From: an uncultured Blastococcus sp.
GTDB taxonomy: Bacteria > Actinomycetota > Actinomycetes > Mycobacteriales > Antricoccaceae
DNA length: 18,980 nucleotides
NCBI GenBank assembly: GCA_946221975.1
Contig: CAMIGT010000001.1
Span: forward strand, 1 to 18,980
Direction of reading: 5' to 3'
Shown here piece by piece: positions 1 through 7,492 of this stretch. The notes below the pieces were generated by a model. It had not been told where the DNA came from, did no database searches, and saw only the letters and a list, made by a program, of their open reading frames with translations. Numbering within the stretch: position 1 is the stretch's first letter; each line of letters begins with the position of its first letter. Made by a program: the position numbers and the translations under genes.

Positions 1-1011
1 CCCCGCTGCGGCCAGGATCGGGATGACCCAGCTGCCCTTGCGCAGCGAGCGTCCGGCGATCTCGACGTCGGCCCGCGCGACTCGGGAGGTCAACTGCACC
101 GGCGGATCGAAGCGCAGCGTCTCCTCGACCGCGTTGGCCGCGAGCGCGGGCTCGGCGGTCAGCGCGTCCCACTGGTCGCGGTGGCGCATCAGCTGGTGGA
201 TCGAGTTGCCGATCAGGTTGACCGTCGTCTCGAACCCGGCGACCAGCAGCAGCGTGCACAGCGGCATCATCTCGTCGGCGGTGATCTGCTCCCCCTCGTG
301 CTGGGCGAGCGTGGTCAGCATGTCCTCGCGCGGTTCGCGGCGCCGCTCCTCGATCAGCGGGACGAACATCTCGCGCAGCGCGTCCCGAGCCGCGACGGCC
401 TCGCGCACGTGCCGCACCGACTGCGGGCCGTCGAGCAGCCCGCCGAGTGCGGTGCCGTAGCGCATGAACGCCTCGTCATCGACCTCGTCGACGCCGAGCA
501 GCTGGCTGATCACCGAGATCGGCAGCGGCGCGGAGATCAGCTGCTGGAGGTCGAAGCTGCCTGCTGCCTGTGCCCGGTCGACGATCTGGTGCATCAGCTC
601 TTCGATCCGCGTCTCGTACGCCGCCATTCGGCGCGGGGTGAAGGCGGGGGCCGCGACCCGGCGTACGCGCGTGTGGTCGGGCGGGTCCATCTCCAGCAGC
701 GACAGGTCGATCTGCCGCTCGAACGGCCCGACCTCGTCGCGGCCGACCGTGCCGAAGTCCCGGCTGGCCAGCACCTGCTTGCACACGTCGTGCTCGGCAG
801 TCGCGTAGACGCCGCGGGCGATCGCCGGCACCAGCGGGCCCTCGTCGCGGATCCGCTCGTACTGCGGGTAGGGATCGGCGTGCCAGGGATAGATCGACGC
901 GCGCGCGAGCGGCTTGCCCTGGACGCGTCCGGCGTACTGCACGAACCCCTTGGTCAGGTAGAGCATCGCGACGAACCGCGCAGTGCGCTTCAGCTGGGCA
1001 AAGTCGGGCAT
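1..1011 (-). CDS. Cytochrome P450, C-terminus beyond the window
   Basis: This is the first 337 codons of a heme-thiolate monooxygenase. It would use ferredoxin-supplied electrons and O2 to hydroxylate an unknown small molecule in the cytoplasm. Visible landmarks are the substrate-side motif DPPDHTRVRR (residues 109-118), the I-helix oxygen-activation motif AGFETT (258-263) and the K-helix ExxR (E297 and R300, within EETLRFDPP). The heme-cysteine loop would come later and is cut off, so activity cannot be judged. The start used is the ATG at 1011-1009. A GTG three codons upstream is also possible, and neither has a strong ribosome binding site. The gene is divergent from the acyl-CoA synthetase across a short gap holding a 9-bp inverted repeat. 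Bacterial class I P450 identity is secure; the subfamily and substrate are not known. Confidence 0.93.
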   Translation of the reverse strand, partial: MPDFAQLKRTARFVAMLYLTKGFVQYAGRVQGKPLARASIYPWHADPYPQYERIRDEGPLVPAIARGVYATAEHDVCKQVLASRDFGTVGRDEVGPFERQIDLSLLEMDPPDHTRVRRVAAPAFTPRRMAAYETRIEELMHQIVDRAQAAGSFDLQQLISAPLPISVISQLLGVDEVDDEAFMRYGTALGGLLDGPQSVRHVREAVAARDALREMFVPLIEERRREPREDMLTTLAQHEGEQITADEMMPLCTLLLVAGFETTVNLIGNSIHQLMRHRDQWDALTAEPALAANAVEETLRFDPPVQLTSRVARADVEIAGRSLRKGSWVIPILAAAG

Positions 1012-1034
1012 GTGACCCACGTTACCGGCGAGTA

Positions 1035-1061
1035 GGCGCCGCGGTCGACTATCGCGGCGCC
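1035..1061. promoter_or_regulatory. Inverted repeat in the P450/acyl-CoA synthetase divergent gap
   Basis: Arms GGCGCCGCG and CGCGGCGCC are perfectly complementary over 9 bp around a 9-base spacer. The element lies between the P450 start (1011) and the synthetase start (1078 or 1107), where a shared operator would be expected. It could equally be a fortuitous GC palindrome or a small hairpin. A -10-like TAGAAA at 1073-1078 would suit a transcript starting just before the ribosome binding site at 1095-1102. Confidence 0.35.
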
Positions 1062-1077
1062 GGCTGCTGACCTAGAA

Positions 1078-2718
1078 ATGAGAGACGTCCCTTCGGAAGG
1101 AACCGAATGTCACCTCTGCCCCCGATCGAGGAGCGCACCCTCTCCCGTGGCTTACGCGCGGGTGCTGGCACATAGTCCGGACAAGACAGCGCACGTCGGC
1201 GACGGCCGCAGCTGGACGTTTCGCGAGAGCTTCGAGCGGGCGACTCGGATTGGTCACGGACTGGAGTCGCTGGGCGTGCCGCGTGGTGCGCCTGTCGCGC
1301 TGCTGCTGGACAGCTCGGTCGACTTCGTCCACGTCTGGACCGGCATCGGACTGGCGGGGCGCGTTGAAGTGCCCGTCAACACGGCCAACCGGGGCACGTT
1401 CCTAAGCCACGTCCTCAACGACAGTCAGGCGCGGGTGGCGATTATCGAGGCGGCGTACGCCGAGCGCCTGGTCGCGGTGATCGACGAGCTGAGCGACCTG
1501 CAGACCGTTATCGTGCGCGGCGAGCGCTCCGCCGCCGTCGACGAACTGGGCACCCGCCTGCAGGTGCGCGAGTTCGAGCAGATCGTGGCCGATGACGTGC
1601 GGCCGTTCGGACCGGTTGCGCCCCACGAGCTGATTGCCTACATGTACACCTCGGGTACGACGGGGCCATCCAAAGGAGTGCTCTGCTCGCACGTGCACGC
1701 CTATACCTACTCCTCGCGCGAGGACGTCGCCCGCCCGACCGCCGACGACCGCTTCTTGGTAACCCTGCCGATGTTTCATCTCGCGGGTCAGTGGTACGGC
1801 GTCTACATGGCGCTGATTCACGGCGCGACGTGCGTCATCGAGCCCGGGTTCTCGGTGACCCGGTTCTGGGATGTGGTGCGTGAGCACGACATCACCTTCA
1901 CGATTCTGCTCGGCGCCATGGCGGAGCTGCTGCAGCAGCAACCGCGCCGCGACAACGACGCAGCCAACCCGCTGCAGATCGCCTCGATGGCGCCGTTGGC
2001 CAGCGATGTCGACGGGTTCTGCGAGCGGTTCGCGATCGAGGCGAACTCGGTGTATGGGATGAGCGAGATCGGTGCGGTGATCGGCGGCCTTGCCGACAAT
2101 CTGGTGCCCGGGCAGGCGGGGTTCGCCCGTGAGGGTTACGAGCTGCGCATTGTCGATGACGCCGGCGATGACGTGCGGGCCGGGGAAGTGGTCGAGCTGT
2201 GGGTGCGACCGGAGCATCCACTGATGGTGCTGAGCGGCTACCACAACCTGCCGGACAAGACCGCCGAGACGATCGTCGACGGGTGGGTGCACACCGGCGA
2301 CGCGATGCGCCAGGGCGCCGAGGGACGCTACTTCTTCGCCGACCGGATGAAGGACGCGCTGCGCCGCCGCGGTGAGAACGTCTCGTCGTTCGAGGTCGAG
2401 AAGGTGATCAATGCACATCCGCAGGTCTACGAGAGCGCGGTGGTCGCGGTGCCTTCCGCGCTCACCGAGGACGAGATCAAGGCGGTCGTCGTCCCGCGCG
2501 ACGGCGCCCGGATCGACCCCGTCGAGCTGACCGAGTTCCTGGTCGAACGGATGCCGTACTTCATGGTGCCGAGATACCTCGAGTACGCCGACGAGCTGCC
2601 GAAGACGCCGACGCAGAAGGTCAGCAAGCACGTGCTGCGCCCTCGCGGCCTGCAGGGTGAGGTCTGGGACCGCGAAGCGGCCGGCATCGTGCTTCGCCGT
2701 GACGGCAGCCGCCGCTAA
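1078..2718 (+). CDS. AMP-forming acyl-CoA synthetase (CaiC-like), apparent N-terminal frameshift
   Basis: This ANL-superfamily ligase activates a carboxylic acid with ATP and couples it to CoA. Numbering from the ATG at 1078, the phosphate-binding motif YMYTSGTTGPSKGV is at residues 189-202. VYGMSE follows, then GWVHTGD, the hinge region with RRRGENVSS, and a C-terminal lysine in PTQKVSK. The overall pattern resembles carnitine/crotonobetaine-type CoA ligases; the substrate is unknown. The coordinates give the open frame, but its first 23 codons look wrong. The ATG at 1078 has no ribosome binding site. The ATG at 1107 follows GGAAGGAA by about 5 bases and encodes MSPLPPIEERTL, a typical start for this family, but it is in another frame and soon stops. 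Losing one base near 1143-1146 would join the two frames. A GTG at 1147 is a possible rescue start. The gene ends 79 bases before paaA, so the acid it activates might be related to aromatic degradation; that is inference. Confidence 0.85.
   Translation: MRDVPSEGTECHLCPRSRSAPSPVAYARVLAHSPDKTAHVGDGRSWTFRESFERATRIGHGLESLGVPRGAPVALLLDSSVDFVHVWTGIGLAGRVEVPVNTANRGTFLSHVLNDSQARVAIIEAAYAERLVAVIDELSDLQTVIVRGERSAAVDELGTRLQVREFEQIVADDVRPFGPVAPHELIAYMYTSGTTGPSKGVLCSHVHAYTYSSREDVARPTADDRFLVTLPMFHLAGQWYGVYMALIHGATCVIEPGFSVTRFWDVVREHDITFTILLGAMAELLQQQPRRDNDAANPLQIASMAPLASDVDGFCERFAIEANSVYGMSEIGAVIGGLADNLVPGQAGFAREGYELRIVDDAGDDVRAGEVVELWVRPEHPLMVLSGYHNLPDKTAETIVDGWVHTGDAMRQGAEGRYFFADRMKDALRRRGENVSSFEVEKVINAHPQVYESAVVAVPSALTEDEIKAVVVPRDGARIDPVELTEFLVERMPYFMVPRYLEYADELPKTPTQKVSKHVLRPRGLQGEVWDREAAGIVLRRDGSRR
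1095..1102 (+). promoter_or_regulatory. Strong ribosome binding site for the start at 1107
   Basis: GGAAGGAA lies about 5 bases before the ATG at 1107. No such site precedes the ATG at 1078. It therefore points to 1107 as the ancestral start of the acyl-CoA synthetase and supports a frameshift between 1140 and 1147. Confidence 0.6.
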
Positions 2719-2726
2719 CGGACGTC

Positions 2727-2755
2727 TGGACATTCGGCCGGGGGCGCCGTACTCT
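2727..2755 (+). promoter_or_regulatory. Candidate promoter of the paa operon
   Basis: TGGACA at 2727-2732 matches the -35 consensus at five of six bases. A 17-base spacer separates it from TACTCT at 2750-2755, which keeps the key T, A and final T of a -10 box. Transcription would start near 2762, inside the palindrome that follows, which is a classic position for a repressor. Confidence 0.5.
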
Positions 2756-2760
2756 CGACC

Positions 2761-2788
2761 TTAACCGACCGAACGGTCGGGCGGTTAA
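2761..2788. promoter_or_regulatory. Candidate PaaR (TetR-type) operator before paaA
   Basis: This 28-base imperfect palindrome is symmetric at 24 of 28 positions. It begins TTAACCG and ends CGGTTAA around a core containing CCGACCG and CGGTCGG. It sits between the candidate -10 box and the paaA ribosome binding site (AAGGAGG, 2787-2793). TetR-family PaaR repressors of other bacteria are known to bind palindromes with CCG/CGG half sites before paa genes and to be released by phenylacetyl-CoA. Assigning this site to the TetR at 18767-18980 is inference. Confidence 0.6.
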
Positions 2789-2797
2789 GGAGGCGGC

Positions 2798-3769
2798 ATG
2801 ACGACCCTGGACGACCACGCCACCGCGTCATCGGCGGACGGGCTGGCGCATTTCGACGCGACCATCGCGGCCGGCGAGAAGATCGAGCCGCGCGATGCGA
2901 TGCCCGAGGGCTACCGCAAGACGCTGATCCGCCAGATCGCCCAGCACGCGCACTCGGAGATCATCGGGATGCAGCCGGAGGGCAACTGGCTGACCCGCGC
3001 GCCGAGCCTGGAGCGCAAATCGATCCTGCTGGCGAAGGTGCAGGACGAGGACGGTCACGGCCTCTACCTCTACGCCGCCGCCGAGACGCTCGGCATGAGC
3101 CGCGACGAGATGCTCGACCTGCTGCACGCCGGCAAGCAGAAGTACTCCTCGATCTTCAACTACCCGACGCTGACCTGGGCCGACTGCGGCACCATCGGCT
3201 GGCTCGTCGACGGCGCCGCGATCGTCAACCAGGTCTCGCTCTGCCGCACGTCGTACGGCCCCTACGCCCGCGCGATGATCCGCATCTGCAAGGAGGAGTC
3301 GTTCCACCAGCGGCAGGGCTACTCGATCCTGCTGGCGCTGGTGAACGGCACCCCGGAGCAGAAGGCTATGGCCCAGGAGTCGGTCAACCGCTGGTGGTGG
3401 CCGTCGCTGATGATGTTCGGCCCGTCGGACTCGGAGTCCGCGCACGGCGAGCAGAACATGGCGTGGGGCATCAAGGTGGCCTCCAACGACGACCTGCGCC
3501 AGAAGTTCGTCGACATGACCGTGCCGCAGGCCGACGTACTCGGCCTCACGCTGCCCGACCCGGACCTGAAGTGGAACGAGGAGCGCGGGCACTACGACTT
3601 CGGCGAGATCGACTGGACCGAGTTCAAGCGCATCCTGTCCGGCGACGGACCGTGCAACGCCGAGCGCATCGCCAACCGCAAGGGCGCCCACGACGACGGG
3701 CTGTGGGTGCGCGAGGCAGCGACGGCGTACGCCGAAAAACAATCGTCCCGACTGGAGGCTTCGGCATGA
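2798..3769 (+). CDS. paaA: Phenylacetyl-CoA epoxidase catalytic subunit PaaA
   Basis: PaaA is the di-iron subunit of ring-1,2-phenylacetyl-CoA epoxidase, which converts phenylacetyl-CoA and O2 to the ring epoxide in the cytoplasm. The 323-residue protein has normal family length. The conserved iron-ligand segments are QDEDGHG (82-88) and [10 protein letters not shown] (165-174), within the ferritin-like helical bundle. [14 protein letters not shown] and [15 protein letters not shown] are further family hallmarks. The ATG follows AAGGAGG by four bases, just after the candidate operator. Its TGA overlaps the ATG of paaB (ATGA), so the two are translationally coupled. It opens the order A-B-C-D-E, which is the standard one. 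Confidence 0.98.
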   Translation: MTTLDDHATASSADGLAHFDATIAAGEKIEPRDAMPEGYRKTLIRQIAQHAHSEIIGMQPEGNWLTRAPSLERKSILLAKVQDEDGHGLYLYAAAETLGMSRDEMLDLLHAGKQKYSSIFNYPTLTWADCGTIGWLVDGAAIVNQVSLCRTSYGPYARAMIRICKEESFHQRQGYSILLALVNGTPEQKAMAQESVNRWWWPSLMMFGPSDSESAHGEQNMAWGIKVASNDDLRQKFVDMTVPQADVLGLTLPDPDLKWNEERGHYDFGEIDWTEFKRILSGDGPCNAERIANRKGAHDDGLWVREAATAYAEKQSSRLEASA

Positions 3770-4083
3770 GCAACGAGAACCCTGAGGGCGGCTACGACTC
3801 GCCGAAGCGCTGGCCGCTGTGGGAGGTCTTCGTGCGCAGCCGCCGCGGACTCTCGCACAACCACGTCGGGTCGCTGCACGCCGCGGATGCGCAGCTGGCG
3901 CTGCAGTCGGCGCGCGACCTCTACACACGGCGCCAGGAGGGCGTGAGTATCTGGGTCGTGCCCTCGGCGCAGATCACCGCGAGTAGCCCAGACGAGAAGG
4001 ACGAGTTCTTCGAGCCCGCGGGCGACAAGATCTTCCGGTATCCAACGTTCTACAAGTTGCCGGACGCGGTTGACCACATGTAG
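3766..4083 (+). CDS. paaB: Phenylacetyl-CoA epoxidase subunit PaaB
   Basis: PaaB is the small non-catalytic subunit thought to bridge PaaAC dimers in the epoxidase complex. This copy has 105 residues, close to the usual length. It carries the family core [24 protein letters not shown] (split here as [24 protein letters not shown]), then [12 protein letters not shown] and a C-terminal [14 protein letters not shown]. The start overlaps the paaA stop by four bases and has GGAGG at 3754-3758. It is followed by an 82-base gap holding a hairpin, unusual in an otherwise tightly packed operon. Confidence 0.97.
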   Translation: MSNENPEGGYDSPKRWPLWEVFVRSRRGLSHNHVGSLHAADAQLALQSARDLYTRRQEGVSIWVVPSAQITASSPDEKDEFFEPAGDKIFRYPTFYKLPDAVDHM

Positions 4084-4096
4084 TCCGGCCGGCGAG

Positions 4097-4139
4097 TTTT
4101 GGAATCTGCGCCTCGCATAGCGAGGTCGGCGTTCCAAAA
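4097..4139 (+). other. Two-stage intercistronic hairpin between paaB and paaC
   Basis: Outer arms TTTTGGAA and TTCCAAAA (8 bp, perfect) enclose a 6/6 internal loop and an inner stem CCTCGC/GCGAGG with loop ATA. It fills the only real gap in the paa operon and ends before the paaC ribosome binding site. The right arm ends in four A rather than a T run, so a plus-strand intrinsic terminator is unlikely. An mRNA processing or stabilising hairpin that sets PaaAB against PaaC levels is one possibility. Confidence 0.55.
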
Positions 4140-4165
4140 GTCAGCCGACGGAAGGAGGAGATGTC

Positions 4166-5044
4166 GTGACCGAAGAGATTCACGAGCAGCAGGTCATCGT
4201 CGGCGACCAGCCGGCCGAGATCGCCGCGCGCGTCGCGGCGGCGCCGCAGCGAGTCGAGCTGTATCCGCCGCTGGTCGACGCGCTGCTGCGGATGGGCGAC
4301 GACGCGCTGATCCTGACGCAGCGGCTGATGGAGTGGAGCGCCAAGGCGCCGATCCTCGAAGAGGACATCGCGCTGTCCAACACCGGGCTCGACCTGCTCG
4401 GGCAGGCGCGGATGTTCTACACCTACGCCGGTTCGCTGATGGACCCGCAGCGCTCCGAGGACGACCTCGCCTACTGGCGCGACGCGATGCAGTTCCGGTG
4501 CGCGCACATCGCGCAGATGCCCAACGGCGACTTCGCGCAGACGGTCGCCCGCCAGCTGGTCGTCGCGGTCTACCTCCAGCTGCTCTACACGCGGCTTGCG
4601 GACTCCACCGACGAGCAGATCGCTGCTATTGCTCGGAAGTCGGTCAAGGAGGTCGCCTACCACGTCGACCACTTCGCCACGTGGGTGCTGCGTCTCGGTG
4701 ACGGCACCGAGCAGTCGCACCGGCGCATGCAGGCCGGCCTCGATGTGGTCTGGCCGTACGTCGACGAGCTGTTCGACGCCGATGCCGGCGTCGTACCCGC
4801 CGATGGGTGCACCGACGACATCTTCGCTTCGCTGGTGGACGACGGCGTACTCGTCGACACGAAGGCGCTGCGTGAGCCGTGGCTGGAGCAGCTGACCGCG
4901 ATCATCGAGACCGCGACCTGCACGGTGCCCGAGACCAAGTGGCACGCCCGCGGCGGACGCCGTGGACAGCACACCGCCGCCCTCGACCGGATCCTGGCTG
5001 AGATGCAGTCGATCACCCGCGCCTACCCGGACGCGTCATGGTGA
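4166..5044 (+). CDS. paaC: Phenylacetyl-CoA epoxidase structural subunit PaaC
   Basis: PaaC is the ferritin-like partner of PaaA. It forms the PaaAC heterodimer core but does not itself hold the catalytic iron. The 292-residue product shows LRMGDDALILTQRLMEW (about 41-57), EEDIALSNTGLDLLGQARMF (65-84), VKEVAYHVDH and a C-terminal WHARGGRRGQHTAALDRILAEMQ. The N-terminus has roughly 30 extra residues before the helical core compared with shorter family members. The start is GTG at 4166, five bases after GGAGGAG (4154-4160); the nearby ATG at 4161 opens a frame that stops at once. Its stop overlaps the start of paaD by seven bases. Confidence 0.97.
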   Translation: MTEEIHEQQVIVGDQPAEIAARVAAAPQRVELYPPLVDALLRMGDDALILTQRLMEWSAKAPILEEDIALSNTGLDLLGQARMFYTYAGSLMDPQRSEDDLAYWRDAMQFRCAHIAQMPNGDFAQTVARQLVVAVYLQLLYTRLADSTDEQIAAIARKSVKEVAYHVDHFATWVLRLGDGTEQSHRRMQAGLDVVWPYVDELFDADAGVVPADGCTDDIFASLVDDGVLVDTKALREPWLEQLTAIIETATCTVPETKWHARGGRRGQHTAALDRILAEMQSITRAYPDASW

Positions 5045-5622
5045 CCGACCTGGAGGCCCGCTCGCCGTTCGGCTACGGCGCTGAGCCGGTGACCGCCGAG
5101 TTCGACGGGACGACGGCGAAAGATCCCGCGCGGCTGGGTCCGGAAGCAACGCCGTGGGACATCGCCGCCGACGTCAACGACCCCGAGATCCCACTGATCT
5201 CGATCGCCGACCTCGGCATCCTGCGTGATGTCGACGCCGCGGAGGACAAGTCCCAGGTGACCGTGACGATCACCCCGACGTACTCCGGATGCCCTGCGAT
5301 GAAGGCGATCGAGCGCGATCTGCATCGCGTCTTCACGCGCGCCGGGTACGCCGACGTCACCGTCGACGTCGTGCTCAGCCCCCCGTGGACCACCGACTGG
5401 ATCACCGAAGAAGGGCACCGTGTGCTCGAAGCCTCGGGTATCACGCCGCCGACGGGCCCCCGCGCCGTCAGCGGTCCAGTGTCGATCGGGCTGTCGGTGC
5501 GCTGCCCGCACTGCTCGTCGTTCGAGACCGAGATGATCTCGCGCTTCGGGTCGACGTCGTGCAAAGCCCTATATAAGTGCAATTCCTGCCTCGAACCGTT
5601 CGACTGGTTCAAGCCGCTCTAG
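5038..5622 (+). CDS. paaD: Phenylacetate degradation protein PaaD (DUF59/MIP18 type)
   Basis: PaaD is an iron-sulfur/metal maturation factor of the SufT/MIP18-like family, thought to help assemble the Fe-S cluster of the epoxidase system. The 194-residue protein has an N-terminal DUF59 domain with DPEIPLISIADLGIL (48-62) and the conserved cysteine of TYSGCPAM (C85). A C-terminal zinc-ribbon-like part follows, with C156, C159, C175, C181 and C184 (CPHC ... CNSC). The ATG overlaps the end of paaC, so it depends on coupled translation. About 35 residues before the DUF59 core are poorly conserved in appearance. Confidence 0.95.
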   Translation: MVTDLEARSPFGYGAEPVTAEFDGTTAKDPARLGPEATPWDIAADVNDPEIPLISIADLGILRDVDAAEDKSQVTVTITPTYSGCPAMKAIERDLHRVFTRAGYADVTVDVVLSPPWTTDWITEEGHRVLEASGITPPTGPRAVSGPVSIGLSVRCPHCSSFETEMISRFGSTSCKALYKCNSCLEPFDWFKPL

Positions 5623-5632
5623 GAAGGCCCCG

Positions 5633-6736
5633 ATGACCGCACTCGCGCAACCGACCGCGCACACCACGTTTCACACGCTGAAAGTCGCGTCGGTCGACAA
5701 CCCCACCGACGACTCGGCCGCGATCACCTTCGAGGTCCCCCCGGAGCTTGCCGAGACGTTTGCCTTCCGGCCCGGCCAGCACCTGACGCTGCGCACCCGG
5801 GTCGACGGCGTCGACGTACGCCGCTCCTACTCGATCTGCTGCTCGCCGGCGAGCGGCGCGCTGCGGGTGGCGGTCAAGGCCGTGCCGGACGGCGTCTTCT
5901 CGACGTACGCCACGACCGGGTTGCGGCCCGGCGACGAGGTCGAGGTGCTCGCTCCCGCGGGAACGTTCACCACGGCGTTCGACCCGCAGCGCACCCGGCA
6001 CTACGGGATGATCGCCGCCGGATCGGGGATCACCCCGATCCTGTCGCTGGTCACCACCGCGCTGGAGACCGAACCCGACTCGCAGGTCACGCTGATCTAC
6101 GGCAACCGCAAGAGCAGCACGATCATGTTCCTGGAGGAGCTGGCCGACCTCAAGGACAAGTACGCCGGACGCTTCCACCTGATCAACGTGCTCTCGCGCG
6201 AGCACACCGCCGTACGCATGCTCAACGGGCGCATCGATGCCGAGCGGCTCGAGGCGCTCACCGAGCTGCTCGTGCCGGTCGAGTCCGTCGACGAGTGGTT
6301 CCTGTGCGGGCCGTTCGAGATGGTCATCGGCACGCGAGATTTCCTCGCCAGCAAGGGCGTTGCCAGCAGCGCGGTGCACTTCGAGCTGTTCCATGTCGAA
6401 GACAAGCCGCGCGAGCGCAAGGAGCGTTCAGAGGCCGGTGCCGCTCGCGCGGAGGATCTCTCCAAGATCACCATGATCCTCGGCGGCCGCGATGCCACCT
6501 TCGACCTGGAGCGCGACACCATCTCGATCCTCGACGCGGCGCTGGAGGTGCGCGGTGACGTACCGTTTGCCTGCACTGGCGGTGTCTGCGGCACGTGTCG
6601 CTGCAAGGTGACCGAGGGCGAGGTCGAGATGGAGGTCAACTGGGCGCTGGAGCCTGACGAGATCGACCGCGGCATCCGCCTGGCCTGCCAGTCCCGCCCG
6701 CTCACCCCCACCGTCACCGTCGACTTCGACATCTAA
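5633..6736 (+). CDS. paaE: Phenylacetyl-CoA epoxidase reductase PaaE
   Basis: PaaE carries electrons from NAD(P)H through FAD and a plant-type [2Fe-2S] cluster to the di-iron centre of PaaA. The 367-residue protein has the usual order: an FAD domain with RSYSIC (64-69), a nucleotide-binding domain with AAGSGITPI (128-136) and YGNR (156-159), and a C-terminal ferredoxin domain with ligands C314, C319, C322 and C352. The start follows GGAAGG shortly after the paaD stop. It is the last gene of the operon. No strong terminator follows, only the 21-bp repeat array that begins directly after its stop codon. Confidence 0.97.
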   Translation: MTALAQPTAHTTFHTLKVASVDNPTDDSAAITFEVPPELAETFAFRPGQHLTLRTRVDGVDVRRSYSICCSPASGALRVAVKAVPDGVFSTYATTGLRPGDEVEVLAPAGTFTTAFDPQRTRHYGMIAAGSGITPILSLVTTALETEPDSQVTLIYGNRKSSTIMFLEELADLKDKYAGRFHLINVLSREHTAVRMLNGRIDAERLEALTELLVPVESVDEWFLCGPFEMVIGTRDFLASKGVASSAVHFELFHVEDKPRERKERSEAGAARAEDLSKITMILGGRDATFDLERDTISILDAALEVRGDVPFACTGGVCGTCRCKVTEGEVEMEVNWALEPDEIDRGIRLACQSRPLTPTVTVDFDI

Positions 6737-6838
6737 CCGCCGATCCGAGCGTTACTTCCGCCGATCCGAGCGTTAATCTCACCGATCCGAGCGTTAATCC
6801 CGCCGATCCGAGCGTTAATCTCGCCGATCCGAACAATG
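6737..6838. repeat. Five-copy 21-bp tandem repeat array
   Basis: The motif CCGATCCGAGCGTTA starts at 6740, 6761, 6782 and 6803, and a diverged fifth copy (CCGATCCGAACAATG) starts at 6824. Spacing is exactly 21 bp each time. The unit is a multiple of three and contains no stop on either strand in the relevant frame; read on the minus strand it encodes repeated NARIG. The array fills the gap between the paaE stop and the methyltransferase. The 21-bp period equals about two helical turns, which would put every copy on one DNA face. Function is unknown. Confidence 0.85.
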
Positions 6839-6861
6839 CGGCGGCGTGGCATGCTCGACGT

Positions 6862-7488
6862 ATGCCGCATTTCGATGACGCCGCCGCAACGTGGGACGAC
6901 CCTGCCAAGCTTGAGCGTGCCCAGCGCGCTTCGGCGTTGCTGCGCGAGAGGTTGCCGCTGCGTACGACGGACCGCGTGCTCGATGTCGGTGCCGGGACCG
7001 GGCAGCTGACCTTCAACCTCGCCGACGCAATCGGCAGCGCCACCATCACTGACGCATCTGCCGGAATGATCGCCGAGGCCCAGAGGAAGATCGAGCAGGG
7101 CAAGCTCACCGAGCGCTTCGAAGCGCGCCAGCTCGACCTCACCCAGAGCGCCGGCCAGCTCGAGGCGGCGTCGTACGACGGAGCGTGGAGCATGCTCACG
7201 CTGCACCACGTCGAGGACGTCGAGCTGCTGCTGCGCCGCATCCGCGACGTACTGCGCCCCGACGGTTGGGTTGCCGTCATCGATCTCGACGAGGATGACG
7301 ACGGAGCCTTCCACGAGCACAACCCCGACTTCGACGGCCACCACGGGTTCGGCCGCGACGCCTTCGCCCGCGCGCTGCAGAACGCCGGTTTCCGCGACAT
7401 CGAGATCAGCGACGCGGGCGCGGTCGAGAAGGAGCTGGACGGACAGACGCGGCCGTTCCCGTTGTTTCTGGCGGTCGGGCGGGCCTAG
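6862..7488 (+). CDS. Class I SAM-dependent methyltransferase
   Basis: This 208-residue protein has a Rossmann-type methyltransferase fold. Motif I is VLDVGAGTGQL (39-49), followed by an acidic strand end (TITDASAGMIAEA) and a motif-IV-like stretch SYDGAWSMLTLHHVED with the usual methyltransferase HH. After that comes LRPDGWVAVIDLDEDDDG. The substrate cannot be read from the sequence; the family includes ubiquinone/menaquinone-type and many small-molecule methyltransferases. No clear ribosome binding site precedes the ATG at 6862, so a leaderless transcript is possible. It lies between two repeat-rich gaps and has no clear tie to the paa operon. Confidence 0.88.
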   Translation: MPHFDDAAATWDDPAKLERAQRASALLRERLPLRTTDRVLDVGAGTGQLTFNLADAIGSATITDASAGMIAEAQRKIEQGKLTERFEARQLDLTQSAGQLEAASYDGAWSMLTLHHVEDVELLLRRIRDVLRPDGWVAVIDLDEDDDGAFHEHNPDFDGHHGFGRDAFARALQNAGFRDIEISDAGAVEKELDGQTRPFPLFLAVGRA

Positions 7489-7492
7489 GTGG

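Noticed and set aside
1402..2733. Long minus-strand open frame antisense to the acyl-CoA synthetase
   Set aside because: It is a GC-driven shadow; the plus strand has all ANL motifs and the minus translation shows no recognisable domain.
2828..3928. Minus-strand frame of 366 codons antisense to paaA
   Set aside because: paaA is certain, and the antisense product is low-complexity Arg/Val/Leu sequence.
6737..6838. CRISPR array
   Set aside because: Units are contiguous with no variable spacers, and there are no cas genes.
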